A stretch of DNA of 64,000 nucleotides from Rhodococcoides corynebacterioides NBRC 14404 (GCF_001894765.1 NZ_BCWV01000003.1:124001-188000); one strand, 5' to 3'; positions 34,081 to 43,798 are shown, numbered from the stretch's first letter. Notes: a model not told the origin generated them from the sequence alone. Program-made: numbers and translations.

Positions 34081-35868
34081 GTGCGCGAATACTCCGTCCC
34101 CGCGTCCTATCAAGTTCCCGACGACGTCTCCATGGCGGACAGCGTCTTCACGTACGCGCAGGACACCCCGAGCTGGGTTCCCTTCCAGCGTCGAAGCGGA
34201 TCCGCGTTCGTCGACGTCACCGCGAAGCAGTTCGCGGACGAGGTCGCCGCTGCCGCGAAGGGCCTCATGGCCTCGGGCATCGAGTTCGGCGACCGCGTCG
34301 CCATCCTGTCCGCGACCCGGTACGAGTGGGTCGTCCTCGACTACGCGATCTGGACCGCCGGCGCCTGCACCGTGTCGATCTACGAGACCTCGGCGGCCGA
34401 TCAGGCGTCGTGGATCCTCGAGGATTCGGCGACGAAGCTGCTGATCGTCGAGACCAACGATCACCTCGAGCGGGTCAAGGAGGTCACCGAGAAAGCGGAG
34501 GCGCTCCGCGAGACGCTGGTGATCGACGGCGGTGCGGTGGACGAGTTGGTCACCCGCGGCCGGTCGGTCTCCGACGAGGATCTGCACGCTCGCCGCAAGC
34601 AGGTCACGGCCTCCTCCGCGGCGACGCTCATCTACACCTCGGGAACCACGGGTCGCCCGAAGGGTGTGCAGCTCACCCACGGCAACTTCTACGCCGAGAC
34701 CTCGGCGACGCAGGTGGCCCTCCACGATCAGATGACCGAGGGCAAGCGCACGCTGCTGTTCCTGCCGATGGCGCACGTGTTCGCTCGCGCGGTGTCCTTC
34801 GGTGCGTTCGAGGCCAAGGTCACCGTCGCCCACACCTCGGACACGACGACGCTGGTGGAGCAGTTCGCGGAGTTCCAGCCGGACTTCATCCTCTCGGTGC
34901 CCCGCGTGTTCGAGAAGGTCTACAACTCGGCCAAACAGAAGGCGCACGACGGCGGCAAGGGCAAGATCTTCGACCAGGCCGCCGAGGTCGCCATCGAGTG
35001 GAGCACGGCGCAGGACACCGGCGGCGCCGGTCTGGGGCTCAAGCTCAAGCACGCGCTCTTCGACAAGCTGGTCTACTCCAAGCTGCGCGCCGCTCTCGGC
35101 GGGAAGTGCCAGAGCGCGCTGTCCGGCGGCGGTCCCCTCGGCGCCCGGCTCGGACACTTCTTCCGCGGCATCGGTGTTCCGGTCCGCGAGGGCTACGGCC
35201 TGACCGAGACCAGTGCGGCCGTCACGGTCAACACCACCGACAAGCAGCGCATCGGCTCGGTGGGTCGCCCCCTCGCGGGCCATGCCGTGAAGATCGCGGA
35301 GGACGGCGAGGTGCTGGTCCAGGGGCCGGTGGTCTTCTCCGGGTACTGGCACAACGACAAGGCCACCGAGGAGTCCATCCGCGACGGCTGGTTCCACACC
35401 GGCGACATCGGATCGCTGGACGACGAGGGCTTCCTCTCGATCACCGGCCGCAAGAAGGAGATCATCGTGACGGCCGGCGGCAAGAACGTCGCCCCCGCCG
35501 GTCTCGAGGACGCCATCCGCTCGCACCCGCTGGTGAGCCAGTGCCTCGTGGTGGGCGACGCGAAGCCCTTCATCGGCGCGCTGATCACCCTCGACCCGGA
35601 GGCGCTGCCGGGGTGGTTGGAGCGGCACGGGCTCGACAAGGAGACCCCGGCGTCCGAGCTGACCACCAACAGCGACCTGGTCGCGGAAATCGACGCCGCC
35701 GTCGCGTCCGCCAATTCCAAGGTGTCCAACGCCGAGCAGATCAAGAAGTACACGATCCTGCCCGGCGACTTCACCATCGAATCCGGTGAACTCACCCCGA
35801 CGATGAAGCTGAAGCGCAACGTCATTCTCGAATCGCACGCCAAGGAAGTCTCCGAGATCTACGGCTGA
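34081..35868 (+). CDS. Long-chain fatty-acid-CoA ligase (FadD15-like)
   Basis: A 595-residue AMP-forming ligase activating long-chain fatty acids to acyl-CoA. The adenylation motifs are YTSGTTGRPKGV (P-loop), REGYGLTETSA, GWFHTGDIGSLDDEGF and GRKKEIIVTAGGKNVAP; the late Lys is in TPTMKLKRN. Length and order match the FadD15 group of actinobacteria. GTG start at 34081 with GGAAGG twelve bases upstream. The 158-bp gap from the helicase start should contain both promoters. It is followed by a strong hairpin. Confidence 0.92.
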   Translation: MREYSVPASYQVPDDVSMADSVFTYAQDTPSWVPFQRRSGSAFVDVTAKQFADEVAAAAKGLMASGIEFGDRVAILSATRYEWVVLDYAIWTAGACTVSIYETSAADQASWILEDSATKLLIVETNDHLERVKEVTEKAEALRETLVIDGGAVDELVTRGRSVSDEDLHARRKQVTASSAATLIYTSGTTGRPKGVQLTHGNFYAETSATQVALHDQMTEGKRTLLFLPMAHVFARAVSFGAFEAKVTVAHTSDTTTLVEQFAEFQPDFILSVPRVFEKVYNSAKQKAHDGGKGKIFDQAAEVAIEWSTAQDTGGAGLGLKLKHALFDKLVYSKLRAALGGKCQSALSGGGPLGARLGHFFRGIGVPVREGYGLTETSAAVTVNTTDKQRIGSVGRPLAGHAVKIAEDGEVLVQGPVVFSGYWHNDKATEESIRDGWFHTGDIGSLDDEGFLSITGRKKEIIVTAGGKNVAPAGLEDAIRSHPLVSQCLVVGDAKPFIGALITLDPEALPGWLERHGLDKETPASELTTNSDLVAEIDAAVASANSKVSNAEQIKKYTILPGDFTIESGELTPTMKLKRNVILESHAKEVSEIYG

Positions 35869-35881
35869 CCCACGCGGGCGT

Positions 35882-35919
35882 CGGGGCCGTTCTCCCAAGC
35901 CATTCCACGAACGGCCCCG
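35882..35919 (+). terminator. Perfect 11-bp hairpin after the acyl-CoA ligase
   Basis: CGGGGCCGTTC at 35882-35892 pairs with GAACGGCCCCG at 35909-35919 around a 16-base loop. It begins 14 bp after the ligase stop and ends 10 bp before the ATG of the next gene. It is probably a terminator, but its closeness to the next start means it could also affect translation there. Confidence 0.65.
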
Positions 35920-35929
35920 AATACCGCAC

Positions 35930-37501
35930 ATGACCACCGCGCCCACCGTCGACACCCCGCTGGACGACGCCCGCACCCGCATCCACCCGTTCTCCCGGAT
36001 GCTCGCGGGCGTCATCGCCGCCGGCATGGTGTTGGCGGTGGGCGAAGTACTGTCGCTGTTCTTCTCGCCGGCCTCGTCCCCGTTCCTCGCCGTCGGATCG
36101 ACCACCGTGGACCGGACGCCGGCGTGGGCACGCGAGTTCGCGATCGACACGTTCGGCACCAACGACAAGGTCGCGCTCTTCGTCGGCATGAGCGTGCTGA
36201 TCGTGGTGATCTCCGCGATCGCCGGTCTGCTCGAGCGACCGTCCCGACCGATCGGGTCCCTGATCCTGGCCGTCCTCGGCGCGGTGGGCGTGTTCGCGGT
36301 GACCCAGCGGCCCACGGCCGACACGGTCGACGTCATCCCCACCGTCGTCGGCGTGATCGTCGGCATCGTCGTGCTGCGCCTGCTGGTGCGCGCGCTCGTC
36401 CCCCCGCCCGGTGTCCGGGACGGTGCGATGCCGCGCCGGAAGTTCCTCGTCCTCGCGGGCGCCGCTGCGGCCGTGGCCGTGGCCGCCGGTGCCGTCGGCC
36501 GCTACGTCGGCGAGCGCGCCGCGGGGCTCGCCGACGACATGCGCAACTTCCGCATTCCGACGGTGCCCGCCGGAAACGCCGCGCCCGCCATTCCCGCCGG
36601 GACGGACATCGGGGTCGACGGCGCCACCACCTTCGTCACCGCCAACGACACCTTCTACCGCATCGACACCGCCCTCCAGGTGCCGCAGCTGACCACCGCG
36701 GAATGGCAACTCCGGATCCACGGAATGGTCGATCGCGAGATCACCCTGTCGTGGGACGACCTCATGGCGCGGACACCCGTGGAGCGCGTCATCACGCTCA
36801 CGTGCGTGTCCAACGAGGTCGGCGGGCCACTGGCCGGCAACGCCACCTGGGTCGGGTTCCCGATGAAGGACATCCTCGACGAGGCCGGGGTGCAGGCGGA
36901 TGCCGACATGCTGCTCTCGACCTCCATCGACGGCATGACCATCGGCACGCCCGTCGAGGCGCTGCGGGACGGCCGCGACGCCATGCTGGCGGTGTCGATG
37001 AACGGGCAACCCCTGCCCCTCGAGCACGGCTACCCGGTACGTCAGGTGGTGCCCGGCCTGTACGGCTACGTCTCCGCCACCAAGTGGGTGGTCGACTGGG
37101 AGCTGACTCGATTCGACCGTGCGAAGGCGTACTGGACCGATCGCGGGTGGGGTGAACGCGGACCGATCAAGACGGCGTCGCGGATCGACGTGCCGGCAGC
37201 GTTCGCGCCGGTCTCGCCCGGCCCGGTGCGCGTCGCCGGCACCGCGTGGGCCCAGCAGGTCGGCATCGACCGCGTCGAGGTCCGGGTGGACAACGGGCCC
37301 TGGCAGGACGCCACCCTCGCCGAGGAGTACTCCGTGGACACGTGGCGTCAGTGGTACTGGGACTGGGAGGCCACCGCCGGCAACCACAACATCCAGGTCC
37401 GGGCGACGGACCGCACCGGTGCCACCCAGACCGAGGAGCGCACGCCGCCGATTCCGGGTGGATCCACCGGCTGGCACACCCGCACGATCATCGTCAGCTG
37501 A
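35930..37501 (+). CDS. Membrane-anchored sulfite-oxidase-like molybdopterin oxidoreductase
   Basis: A 523-residue protein. Residues 20-165 hold four hydrophobic segments and MPRRKFLVLAGAAAAV near residue 165, a Tat-like membrane anchor. The catalytic part has an oxidoreductase molybdopterin-binding domain with the Mo-ligating Cys in LTCVSNEVGG and the strand pattern WVVDWEL, then a C-terminal Mo-co oxidoreductase dimerisation domain (VEVRVDNGPWQDATLAEEYSVDTWRQW). Electron donor or substrate is unknown; YedY/SoxC-like proteins reduce or oxidise sulfur compounds. ATG at 35930. The last eight bases overlap the convergent hydrolase. Confidence 0.88.
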   Translation: MTTAPTVDTPLDDARTRIHPFSRMLAGVIAAGMVLAVGEVLSLFFSPASSPFLAVGSTTVDRTPAWAREFAIDTFGTNDKVALFVGMSVLIVVISAIAGLLERPSRPIGSLILAVLGAVGVFAVTQRPTADTVDVIPTVVGVIVGIVVLRLLVRALVPPPGVRDGAMPRRKFLVLAGAAAAVAVAAGAVGRYVGERAAGLADDMRNFRIPTVPAGNAAPAIPAGTDIGVDGATTFVTANDTFYRIDTALQVPQLTTAEWQLRIHGMVDREITLSWDDLMARTPVERVITLTCVSNEVGGPLAGNATWVGFPMKDILDEAGVQADADMLLSTSIDGMTIGTPVEALRDGRDAMLAVSMNGQPLPLEHGYPVRQVVPGLYGYVSATKWVVDWELTRFDRAKAYWTDRGWGERGPIKTASRIDVPAAFAPVSPGPVRVAGTAWAQQVGIDRVEVRVDNGPWQDATLAEEYSVDTWRQWYWDWEATAGNHNIQVRATDRTGATQTEERTPPIPGGSTGWHTRTIIVS

Positions 37502-38117
37502 CGAACGCGGCCGCCTCGTCGGTCACGACGCGGTGGACCTTCTCGTGCAGCAGATCGTGGCCGGCGTCGTCGTACTCGCGCAGCGTCACCGTCGTGCCGC
37601 GCACCAGGTCACGGACCCCGTCGATCGGCACCATGCGGTCGTCGACGCCGTGCATCGCCAGTGTGGGGATGCGGGCGGCCCGAATCAGCTCGTCGCGCGT
37701 GACCAGGCGACTCGGCACGGCGATCAGCACGGCCGCGGTGACGCCACTGTCGACCCAGCCCGAGACCCCGCCCGCCAGCATCCGCACCGCGGTCGCCGAC
37801 CCCAGCGAATGCCCCATCACCGCGACGCCACCCGCGGACTCGCGGACCAGGTCGACGAGCAGACGGGCGTTCTCGGCCAGGGCGTCGAGGTACGACGCGT
37901 CGTCACCGATGTCGCCCTCCGACAGCCCGTGGCCGATGTGGTCGAGCGCCGTCGTCTCGATTCCGTGCGCGGCCATGGCCGCGCCGAAGCGGTGGTACTG
38001 CCCCGAGTGCTGACCGCGCCCGTGCAGGAAGACCACGTGCGCACGGGGCGACTCGGCCGGCCAGCGGCGGTAGTGGACGCGTCCACGTGATCCCTCGAAG
38101 AACGGCATGGGGACCAT
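37494..38117 (-). CDS. Alpha/beta hydrolase (monoacylglycerol-lipase-like)
   Basis: A 207-residue alpha/beta-fold hydrolase with HGRGQHSGQYHRFGAAMAAHGIETTALDHIGHGLS and the nucleophile elbow GHSLGSA; the acid Asp is in HGVDDRMVP and His in DAGHDLLHE. The layout matches lysophospholipase/MGL-type serine hydrolases, though it is short for that family and lacks much of the cap. The start is one of two ATGs three codons apart (38117 or 38108). It is divergent from the mycolyl-esterase gene. Confidence 0.82.
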   Translation of the reverse strand: MVPMPFFEGSRGRVHYRRWPAESPRAHVVFLHGRGQHSGQYHRFGAAMAAHGIETTALDHIGHGLSEGDIGDDASYLDALAENARLLVDLVRESAGGVAVMGHSLGSATAVRMLAGGVSGWVDSGVTAAVLIAVPSRLVTRDELIRAARIPTLAMHGVDDRMVPIDGVRDLVRGTTVTLREYDDAGHDLLHEKVHRVVTDEAAAFVS

Positions 38118-38217
38118 TCTGATCCGTTTCGACGGGGCCGGGAATCGTGACGGAGCCGTGACGGCATCGTGGCGCGACCGACTCCGCCCGCGCGGCATCG
38201 TCTGACACGATCGGACC

Positions 38218-39213
38218 ATGAAGTACGTTTCGTCCCGCCGTGCCGTCTCCCGTCTCGCGTCGGGGATCACCGCCGCCCTGGTCGCCGCTCTCGCCGTGTC
38301 CGTGCTGGTGGTCCCGACCGCCGCGGCACAGGACGGCCCGCGCGTGGTCGGCGTCCGCGACCTGTCACCGACGCACTCGGTGGTCGACGTCTTCTCCCCG
38401 GCCATGAACAGGGTGATCTCGAACGACGTGCTGCGGCCGCGCGGCGGCGGCGCCGCGCCGACGCTGTACCTGCTGAACGGCGCGCTCGGCAACGAGGACG
38501 GAGTGGGCTGGATCAACAACTCCGGCGCGGTCGGGTTCTTCGCCGACAAGGCCGTGAACGTGGTGCTCCCCATCGGCGGCCGGCTGTCGTTCTACACCGA
38601 CTGGCTGGCCGACGACGCGCTGATCGGCCGGAACAGGTGGCAGACCTACCTCACCGCGGAACTGCCCGCCGTGATGGACCGCCACCTCGACAGCACGCGT
38701 CGCAACGCGGTCGCCGGGGTCTCGATGAGCGGCGGACCCGCCCTCGATCTCGCGATCCAGGCACCCGGCCTCTACCGTGCCGCCGCGTCCCTCAGCGGCT
38801 GCCCGGCGTCGTCGAACCCGCTGGCGCAGGCCGCGATCTCGGTGATGATCGGCGGCGCGCTCACCAACCCGTTCGCCATGTGGGGCGTCCCGGGGGCGCC
38901 GGGATGGACGCAGCACGACCCGTCGCAGAACGCGCACCGACTGCGTGGCACCGCGGTCTACGCCGCGTCGGCGTCGGGCATGCCGGGGCCGGTGGACGGC
39001 ATCCCTCCGGGCAGCATCTTCCCGGTGGGCGGCGCGGCCGTGGAGGCGATGGTGAACGTGTGCACCGGCATCTTCGCCGACGCCGTGCGCGCGGCGGGCG
39101 TACCCGCGACGATCTCGATGCGCGACCAGGGCTCGCACAGCTGGGCGCTGTTCGAGGACGAACTGCGGGACGCGTGGTTCTCCACGATCGCCCCGGCGCT
39201 CGGCACCCGCTGA
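38218..39213 (+). CDS. Antigen-85-type trehalose mycolyltransferase / exported esterase
   Basis: A 331-residue secreted enzyme. Residues 1-37 are a signal peptide (basic start, hydrophobic core, PTAAA then cleavage). The mature part is the esterase/antigen-85 alpha/beta fold: LYLLNGALGNEDGVGW, the oxyanion region NVVLPIGGRLSFYTDW, nucleophile Ser171 in GVSMSGG, and the C-terminal His in QGSHSWALFEDEL. These enzymes move mycolic acids between trehalose and the cell wall, so the host should make mycolates. ATG at 38218, well spaced from the divergent hydrolase. Confidence 0.88.
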   Translation: MKYVSSRRAVSRLASGITAALVAALAVSVLVVPTAAAQDGPRVVGVRDLSPTHSVVDVFSPAMNRVISNDVLRPRGGGAAPTLYLLNGALGNEDGVGWINNSGAVGFFADKAVNVVLPIGGRLSFYTDWLADDALIGRNRWQTYLTAELPAVMDRHLDSTRRNAVAGVSMSGGPALDLAIQAPGLYRAAASLSGCPASSNPLAQAAISVMIGGALTNPFAMWGVPGAPGWTQHDPSQNAHRLRGTAVYAASASGMPGPVDGIPPGSIFPVGGAAVEAMVNVCTGIFADAVRAAGVPATISMRDQGSHSWALFEDELRDAWFSTIAPALGTR

Positions 39214-39239
39214 CGGACCCTCTCACTACGCTGGCGGTC

Positions 39240-42200
39240 GTGTTCGTTCTCGACGACGACCTGATCCACAGTGCGGGTGACCTCGCCCTCGCCGCGCGGT
39301 GCGAGTTCGCGGTGCTGCGCACTCTCGACGCGCATCTCGGACGCCTCGACGCCGACGCGGTCGCGGGGACGGACGACGCGATGCTCGCGCGGCTGTCCCG
39401 GCTGGGTTCCCAGCACGAGGCGCGGCAATGGGCGGCGTATCGGCGGCAGTTCGGCGACGACGCGATCACCGTGGAGCGGCCGGGGCGGATGCGGTCGGAG
39501 CTCGCGGCCGCCGCGGCCGTCACACTCGACGCGGCGGCGCGGCGAGCGCCGGTGATCTACCAGGGCACGTTCTTCGGCGACGGATTCCTCGGGTTCAGCG
39601 ACTTCCTGGTGTACGACGAGGACGTCGACGCCTACGAGGTGCAGGACACGAAACTGTCGCGGACCGAACGGGTTCCGTCGATCCTGCAGCTTGCGGCGTA
39701 CGCGGAGGCGCTGACCGCCGCGGGTATCCCGGTGTCGAACACCGCCCGCCTCGTGCTCGGCGACGGCACGCGCACGGCTGTCCACCTTCCCGACGTCCTG
39801 CCGGTCCACCGGCGGGCGCGGGCCGAATTGGTGGCGCTGCTCGATGCGCACCGCACCCAACTGCTGCCCGCCGACTGGGCCGACGCGGACGTGCGAGCCT
39901 GCTTCCGATGCGAGCACTGCGCGCCGGAGGTCGAGGCAAGCCGCGATCTGCTGCTGGTCGCCGGGATGCGGGTGTCGCAGCGGGCCGCTCTGCTCGCCGC
40001 GGACATCACGACGATCGACGCGCTGGCCGCGTCGTCGGGCCCGGTGCCCGATCTGTCCGCCCGCAGCCTCGCCGGGCTGCGCGACCAGGCACGCGTGCAG
40101 GTCCGGCAGGAGTCCACCGGATCGCCCGTCGTCGAGTTCCACACAGCGTCGGCGCTCGGGGCCCTCCCCGGGCCCGACGACGGCGACATCTTCTTCGACT
40201 TCGAAGGCGACCCGCTGCACACCGAGAACGGGTCCACGGAGTGGGGACTCGAGTACCTGTTCGGCGTACTCGAGACCGATCGCGCGTTCCGCCCGTTCTG
40301 GGCTCATGATCGCGAGGAGGAGCGACGAGCGTTCACGGCGTTCGTCGACTACGTGCGGGAACGACGACGGCAGTACCCCGCCATGCACGTGTATCACTAT
40401 GCGGCGTACGAGAAGTCGGCCCTGCTCCGGCTGGCGGCGCGCCACGGCGTGTACGAGGACGAAGTCGACGATCTGCTGCGCGAGCAGGTGCTGGTGGACC
40501 TCTATCCCGTGGTGCGCAGCGCGCTGCGGATCGGTGCCCGTAGCTACAGCATCAAGAAGCTCGAGCCGGCGTACATGTCCGAGGTGCGCGGCGACGTGGC
40601 CGACGCGGTCGCGTCCATCACCGAGTACGCCCGCTGGCGGGACCTGCGCGATCGCGGCGAGCTCGACGAGGCCGAGTCGGTGCTGGCCGAGATCGCGGAC
40701 TACAACCGCTACGACTGCGAGTCGACCCTCGAGCTGCGGAACTGGTTGCTGGCGCACGCCGCCGAGGCGGGGGTCACGCCCCGCGGTCCGATCGAGTCGG
40801 CCCCACCGACCGACGACGACGAGTCGCCGAACCCGGCGCGAGATGCTCTGCGCGAGTTCGCCGGAGCACCCGGTGACCGCACGCCCGAACGGCAGACGGC
40901 CGCCCTGCTCGCCGCTGCGGTGGACTACCACCGCCGGGAGGACAAGCCGTTCTGGTGGGCGCACTTCGATCGCCTCTCGTCGCCGGTGGACGAGTGGGGC
41001 GACACCCGGGACGTCTTCGTCGTCGAGAGCGTCGAGTCGATGTCGGAGTGGGTGAAGCCCTCGCCTCGGCACAACGTCCGTCGCACCTCGGTGCTGCGCG
41101 GTGAATTCGGCCCCGGCAGCGCCGTTCGGGGCGCGAAGGTCGCAGTGCTGTACGCGCCCCCGGCGCCGGAGTGGATCAAGCCGGAGCTCCGGGCCAATCC
41201 GCAGTACCGGTGGACCGCCACCGGGACCATCGTGGCCGTCTCCGAGGACGGGGCCTCCGTGACACTCGAGGAGTCGATCCCGAAGGGCGCGGACCCGCAC
41301 GATCTCGAACCCGTGGCCACCGCGCCCACGCCCGGACCCGCCACGACCACCGTGCGCGCCGCCATCGCCGCCACGGCGGTCGAGGTCGCCGACGCACTCC
41401 CCCACGTGCCCGAGTCGGCCGTCCTCGACCTGCTCCTGCGTCGCCGTCCGCGCACCCGGTCCGGTTCCCCGCTGCGGACCGACGACCCCTCCGTCGCCGG
41501 GATCACCGCCGCGCTGCTCGACCTCGACGGGTCCTACGTCGCCGTCCAGGGCCCACCGGGAACAGGCAAGACGTACACGGGCTCTCGCGTCGTGGCCGCG
41601 CTCGTCCGCGACCACGGATGGCGCGTCGGCGTCGTGGGCCAATCGCACGCCGTCGTCGAGAACTTCCTCGACGCCGTCGTCGATGCCGGACTGGACGGAA
41701 CACGCGTCCACAAGAAACCCGTATCCGACCGGCCGCGCCGATGGACGGCGTCGGCCAAGGACGTCGATGTCACCGCTCTCGACGGCGGCTGCGTGGTCGG
41801 GGGCACGGCGTGGACGATGACCAACCGCAAGAACATCGCCGAGAACGCGTTCGACCTGCTGGTGATCGACGAGGCCGGCCAGTTCTGTCTGGCCAACACC
41901 GTGGCCGTCGGCCGTGCCGCGCGGAACCTCCTCCTGCTCGGCGATCCACAGCAACTCCCCCAGGTGAGCCAGGGCAGTCACCCGGAACCGGTCGACGCCT
42001 CCGCGCTCGGATGGCTGGCCGACGGAGCGGACACGCTCCCGGCGGATCGGGGTTGGTTCCTCGCCACCACCCGACGCATGCATCCCGACGTCTGCCGCGT
42101 GGTGTCCGACCTGTCCTACGAGGGCCGGCTCCGCGCGCACGAGAGCGTGGACGACAGGTCCCTCGACGGCGTCGCGCCGGGTGTCCACACGACGTTCGTC

Positions 42201-42686
42201 GATCACGTCGGGAACGCGACGTCGTCGCGCGAGGAGGCCGACGAGGTGGTGCGGCTCGCGCGATCCGTGATCGGACGGACGTGGCGGACCGGCGCCGAGT
42301 CGCGACCGCTGGAGTCGGCCGACGTGCTCGTGGTCGCCGCGTACAACGCCCAGGTGGCGGTGATCCGCGCGGCACTCGACGCCGCGGGACTCACGGACAC
42401 CGCGTGCGGCACGGTGGACCGCTTCCAGGGGCGGGAGGCCGCCGTCGTCATCGTGTCGATGGCGGCGTCGGCTCCGGAGGACGTACCGCGAGGAATGCCG
42501 TTCCTGCTGTCGCGCAACAGGATCAACGTCGCGCTCTCGCGCGGGCAGTGGGTGTCGTACGTGGTGCGCTCACCCGCGCTGACGCACTACCTGCCCGGTA
42601 CGCCGGTCGAGCTCTCGCTGCTGGGCGCGTTCATGCGGGTGAGCCCGGACCTCGTTCAGCCGAAGGTGCGGCCCTCGCCGCGGTAG
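39240..42686 (+). CDS. RecB-like nuclease + SF1 helicase fusion (TM0106 family)
   Basis: A 1,148-residue cytoplasmic nucleic-acid enzyme. Part 1 (about 1-260) is a RecB/Cas4-type nuclease: YEVQDTKLS is the D-x-K active-site motif near 135, LQLAAYAEAL the QxxxY motif, and Cys21 with CFRCEHC near 222-228 could bind one iron-sulfur cluster. Part 2 (about 315-500) has IFFDFEGDP and YNRYDCEST, a DEDD-type RNase H fold. Part 3 (about 740-1148) is a UPF1/Dna2-like helicase with GPPGTGKT, DEAGQ, GDPQQLPQ and ALSRGQ. The GTG at 39240 was chosen because the fold starts right after it. The 3' end overlaps the convergent deaminase by 31 bp. The role is likely DNA repair or RNA processing; unproven. Confidence 0.85.
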   Translation: MFVLDDDLIHSAGDLALAARCEFAVLRTLDAHLGRLDADAVAGTDDAMLARLSRLGSQHEARQWAAYRRQFGDDAITVERPGRMRSELAAAAAVTLDAAARRAPVIYQGTFFGDGFLGFSDFLVYDEDVDAYEVQDTKLSRTERVPSILQLAAYAEALTAAGIPVSNTARLVLGDGTRTAVHLPDVLPVHRRARAELVALLDAHRTQLLPADWADADVRACFRCEHCAPEVEASRDLLLVAGMRVSQRAALLAADITTIDALAASSGPVPDLSARSLAGLRDQARVQVRQESTGSPVVEFHTASALGALPGPDDGDIFFDFEGDPLHTENGSTEWGLEYLFGVLETDRAFRPFWAHDREEERRAFTAFVDYVRERRRQYPAMHVYHYAAYEKSALLRLAARHGVYEDEVDDLLREQVLVDLYPVVRSALRIGARSYSIKKLEPAYMSEVRGDVADAVASITEYARWRDLRDRGELDEAESVLAEIADYNRYDCESTLELRNWLLAHAAEAGVTPRGPIESAPPTDDDESPNPARDALREFAGAPGDRTPERQTAALLAAAVDYHRREDKPFWWAHFDRLSSPVDEWGDTRDVFVVESVESMSEWVKPSPRHNVRRTSVLRGEFGPGSAVRGAKVAVLYAPPAPEWIKPELRANPQYRWTATGTIVAVSEDGASVTLEESIPKGADPHDLEPVATAPTPGPATTTVRAAIAATAVEVADALPHVPESAVLDLLLRRRPRTRSGSPLRTDDPSVAGITAALLDLDGSYVAVQGPPGTGKTYTGSRVVAALVRDHGWRVGVVGQSHAVVENFLDAVVDAGLDGTRVHKKPVSDRPRRWTASAKDVDVTALDGGCVVGGTAWTMTNRKNIAENAFDLLVIDEAGQFCLANTVAVGRAARNLLLLGDPQQLPQVSQGSHPEPVDASALGWLADGADTLPADRGWFLATTRRMHPDVCRVVSDLSYEGRLRAHESVDDRSLDGVAPGVHTTFVDHVGNATSSREEADEVVRLARSVIGRTWRTGAESRPLESADVLVVAAYNAQVAVIRAALDAAGLTDTACGTVDRFQGREAAVVIVSMAASAPEDVPRGMPFLLSRNRINVALSRGQWVSYVVRSPALTHYLPGTPVELSLLGAFMRVSPDLVQPKVRPSPR

Positions 42687-43798
42687 GTGGGGACGGTCGT
42701 GCGGGCACCGTTCTCCACGAGATGGACCACGTCGAACCGCTCGCACACCTCGCCGGCCTTGGCATGCCGGAACCACACCCGGTCCCCCAGTGATGCACCG
42801 GATCCCACGATCGGGGTCTGCACCTCACCGACGCCCTCGGTGCGGAGCAGGCGGCCGGGTCCGACGATGCTCGGCACGCGCGATCGTCCGGTCGGTCCGG
42901 ACGCGATGTACCCGCCCGAGAAGGCCGTGGCGATGCGGGACGTGGGCGTCCGCACGACGGGAAGGGCGAAGAACAGCGCGGGGGTGGGGGTGAAGGCGTC
43001 GTACCCGTCGAAGAGTGTGGGCGCGAAGATGCCGGACCCGGCGGTGACCTCGGTGACCGACGGATCGGCCGCGGAGATCTCGAGGGACCCCGTACCGCCA
43101 CTGTTGACGATGCGCAGCGGGCCGACGGCGTCCCGTAGGGCGTCGACCACCGCGGCGCGACGATAGGCCAACTCGCCGGCCGAGCGCCGCTTCATCCACC
43201 GCACTGCTCGGCCCGAATCGGGAAGTCCCGCGATCTGCGCCTCGTAGAACATCACGCCCTGGACAGCCATCCCCCGGCGCGACGCCTCGCGTCCGAGCCG
43301 GACGACGTCGTCCGGCGTGCGCAGCGGGGACCGACGGACGCCGATGTGCGCGGGTCCGAGCCGCAGTGACGCGTCGACGTCGAGGCAGACCCGCGGCGGC
43401 GACGCCCACGGGCCCACCGACTCGAGCAGCTCGAGGTGGGCCGTGGAGTCGACCATCAGTGTGATGCGCTGCGCCGCAGCGGAGTCGGACGCGAGCTGCG
43501 CGAGCGCGCCGCGGTCCACGGTGGGATAGCCCATCAGCACGTCGTCGCACGCCGACCACAGAGCCTCGCGCAGCGACCACGCCATGATCCCGGCGAAGCC
43601 CGGAGTGGCCAGCGCGCGATCCAGAACGGCCCGGACCCGGACGGACTTCGAGGCGACCCGAATCGGAGTCCCGCCCGCGCGCCGCACCAGCGCGGCCAGA
43701 TTGGCGTCGATGGCGGCGACGTCGGCCGCGAGCAGCGGCGGATCGAGGTCGGCCGTGGCGGAGTTCAGGCGGTCGATCGGGGCGTCGGTAGCCGTCAT
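42656..43798 (-). CDS. PLP-dependent amino acid deaminase/aldolase-like protein
   Basis: A 380-residue cytoplasmic enzyme with an alanine-racemase-type N-terminal barrel (Lys51 in IRVASKSVR should hold PLP) and a D-serine-dehydratase-like C-terminal domain (VWFRHAKAGEVCERF with conserved His and Cys that bind metal in relatives). Members act on D-threonine/D-serine-like substrates; the exact one is unknown. ATG at 43798 overlaps the TetR stop by four bases. I recall homologues next to sugar-lactone oxidases in mycobacteria; that pairing is seen here one gene away. Confidence 0.82.
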   Translation of the reverse strand: MTATDAPIDRLNSATADLDPPLLAADVAAIDANLAALVRRAGGTPIRVASKSVRVRAVLDRALATPGFAGIMAWSLREALWSACDDVLMGYPTVDRGALAQLASDSAAAQRITLMVDSTAHLELLESVGPWASPPRVCLDVDASLRLGPAHIGVRRSPLRTPDDVVRLGREASRRGMAVQGVMFYEAQIAGLPDSGRAVRWMKRRSAGELAYRRAAVVDALRDAVGPLRIVNSGGTGSLEISAADPSVTEVTAGSGIFAPTLFDGYDAFTPTPALFFALPVVRTPTSRIATAFSGGYIASGPTGRSRVPSIVGPGRLLRTEGVGEVQTPIVGSGASLGDRVWFRHAKAGEVCERFDVVHLVENGARTTVPTYRGEGRTFG

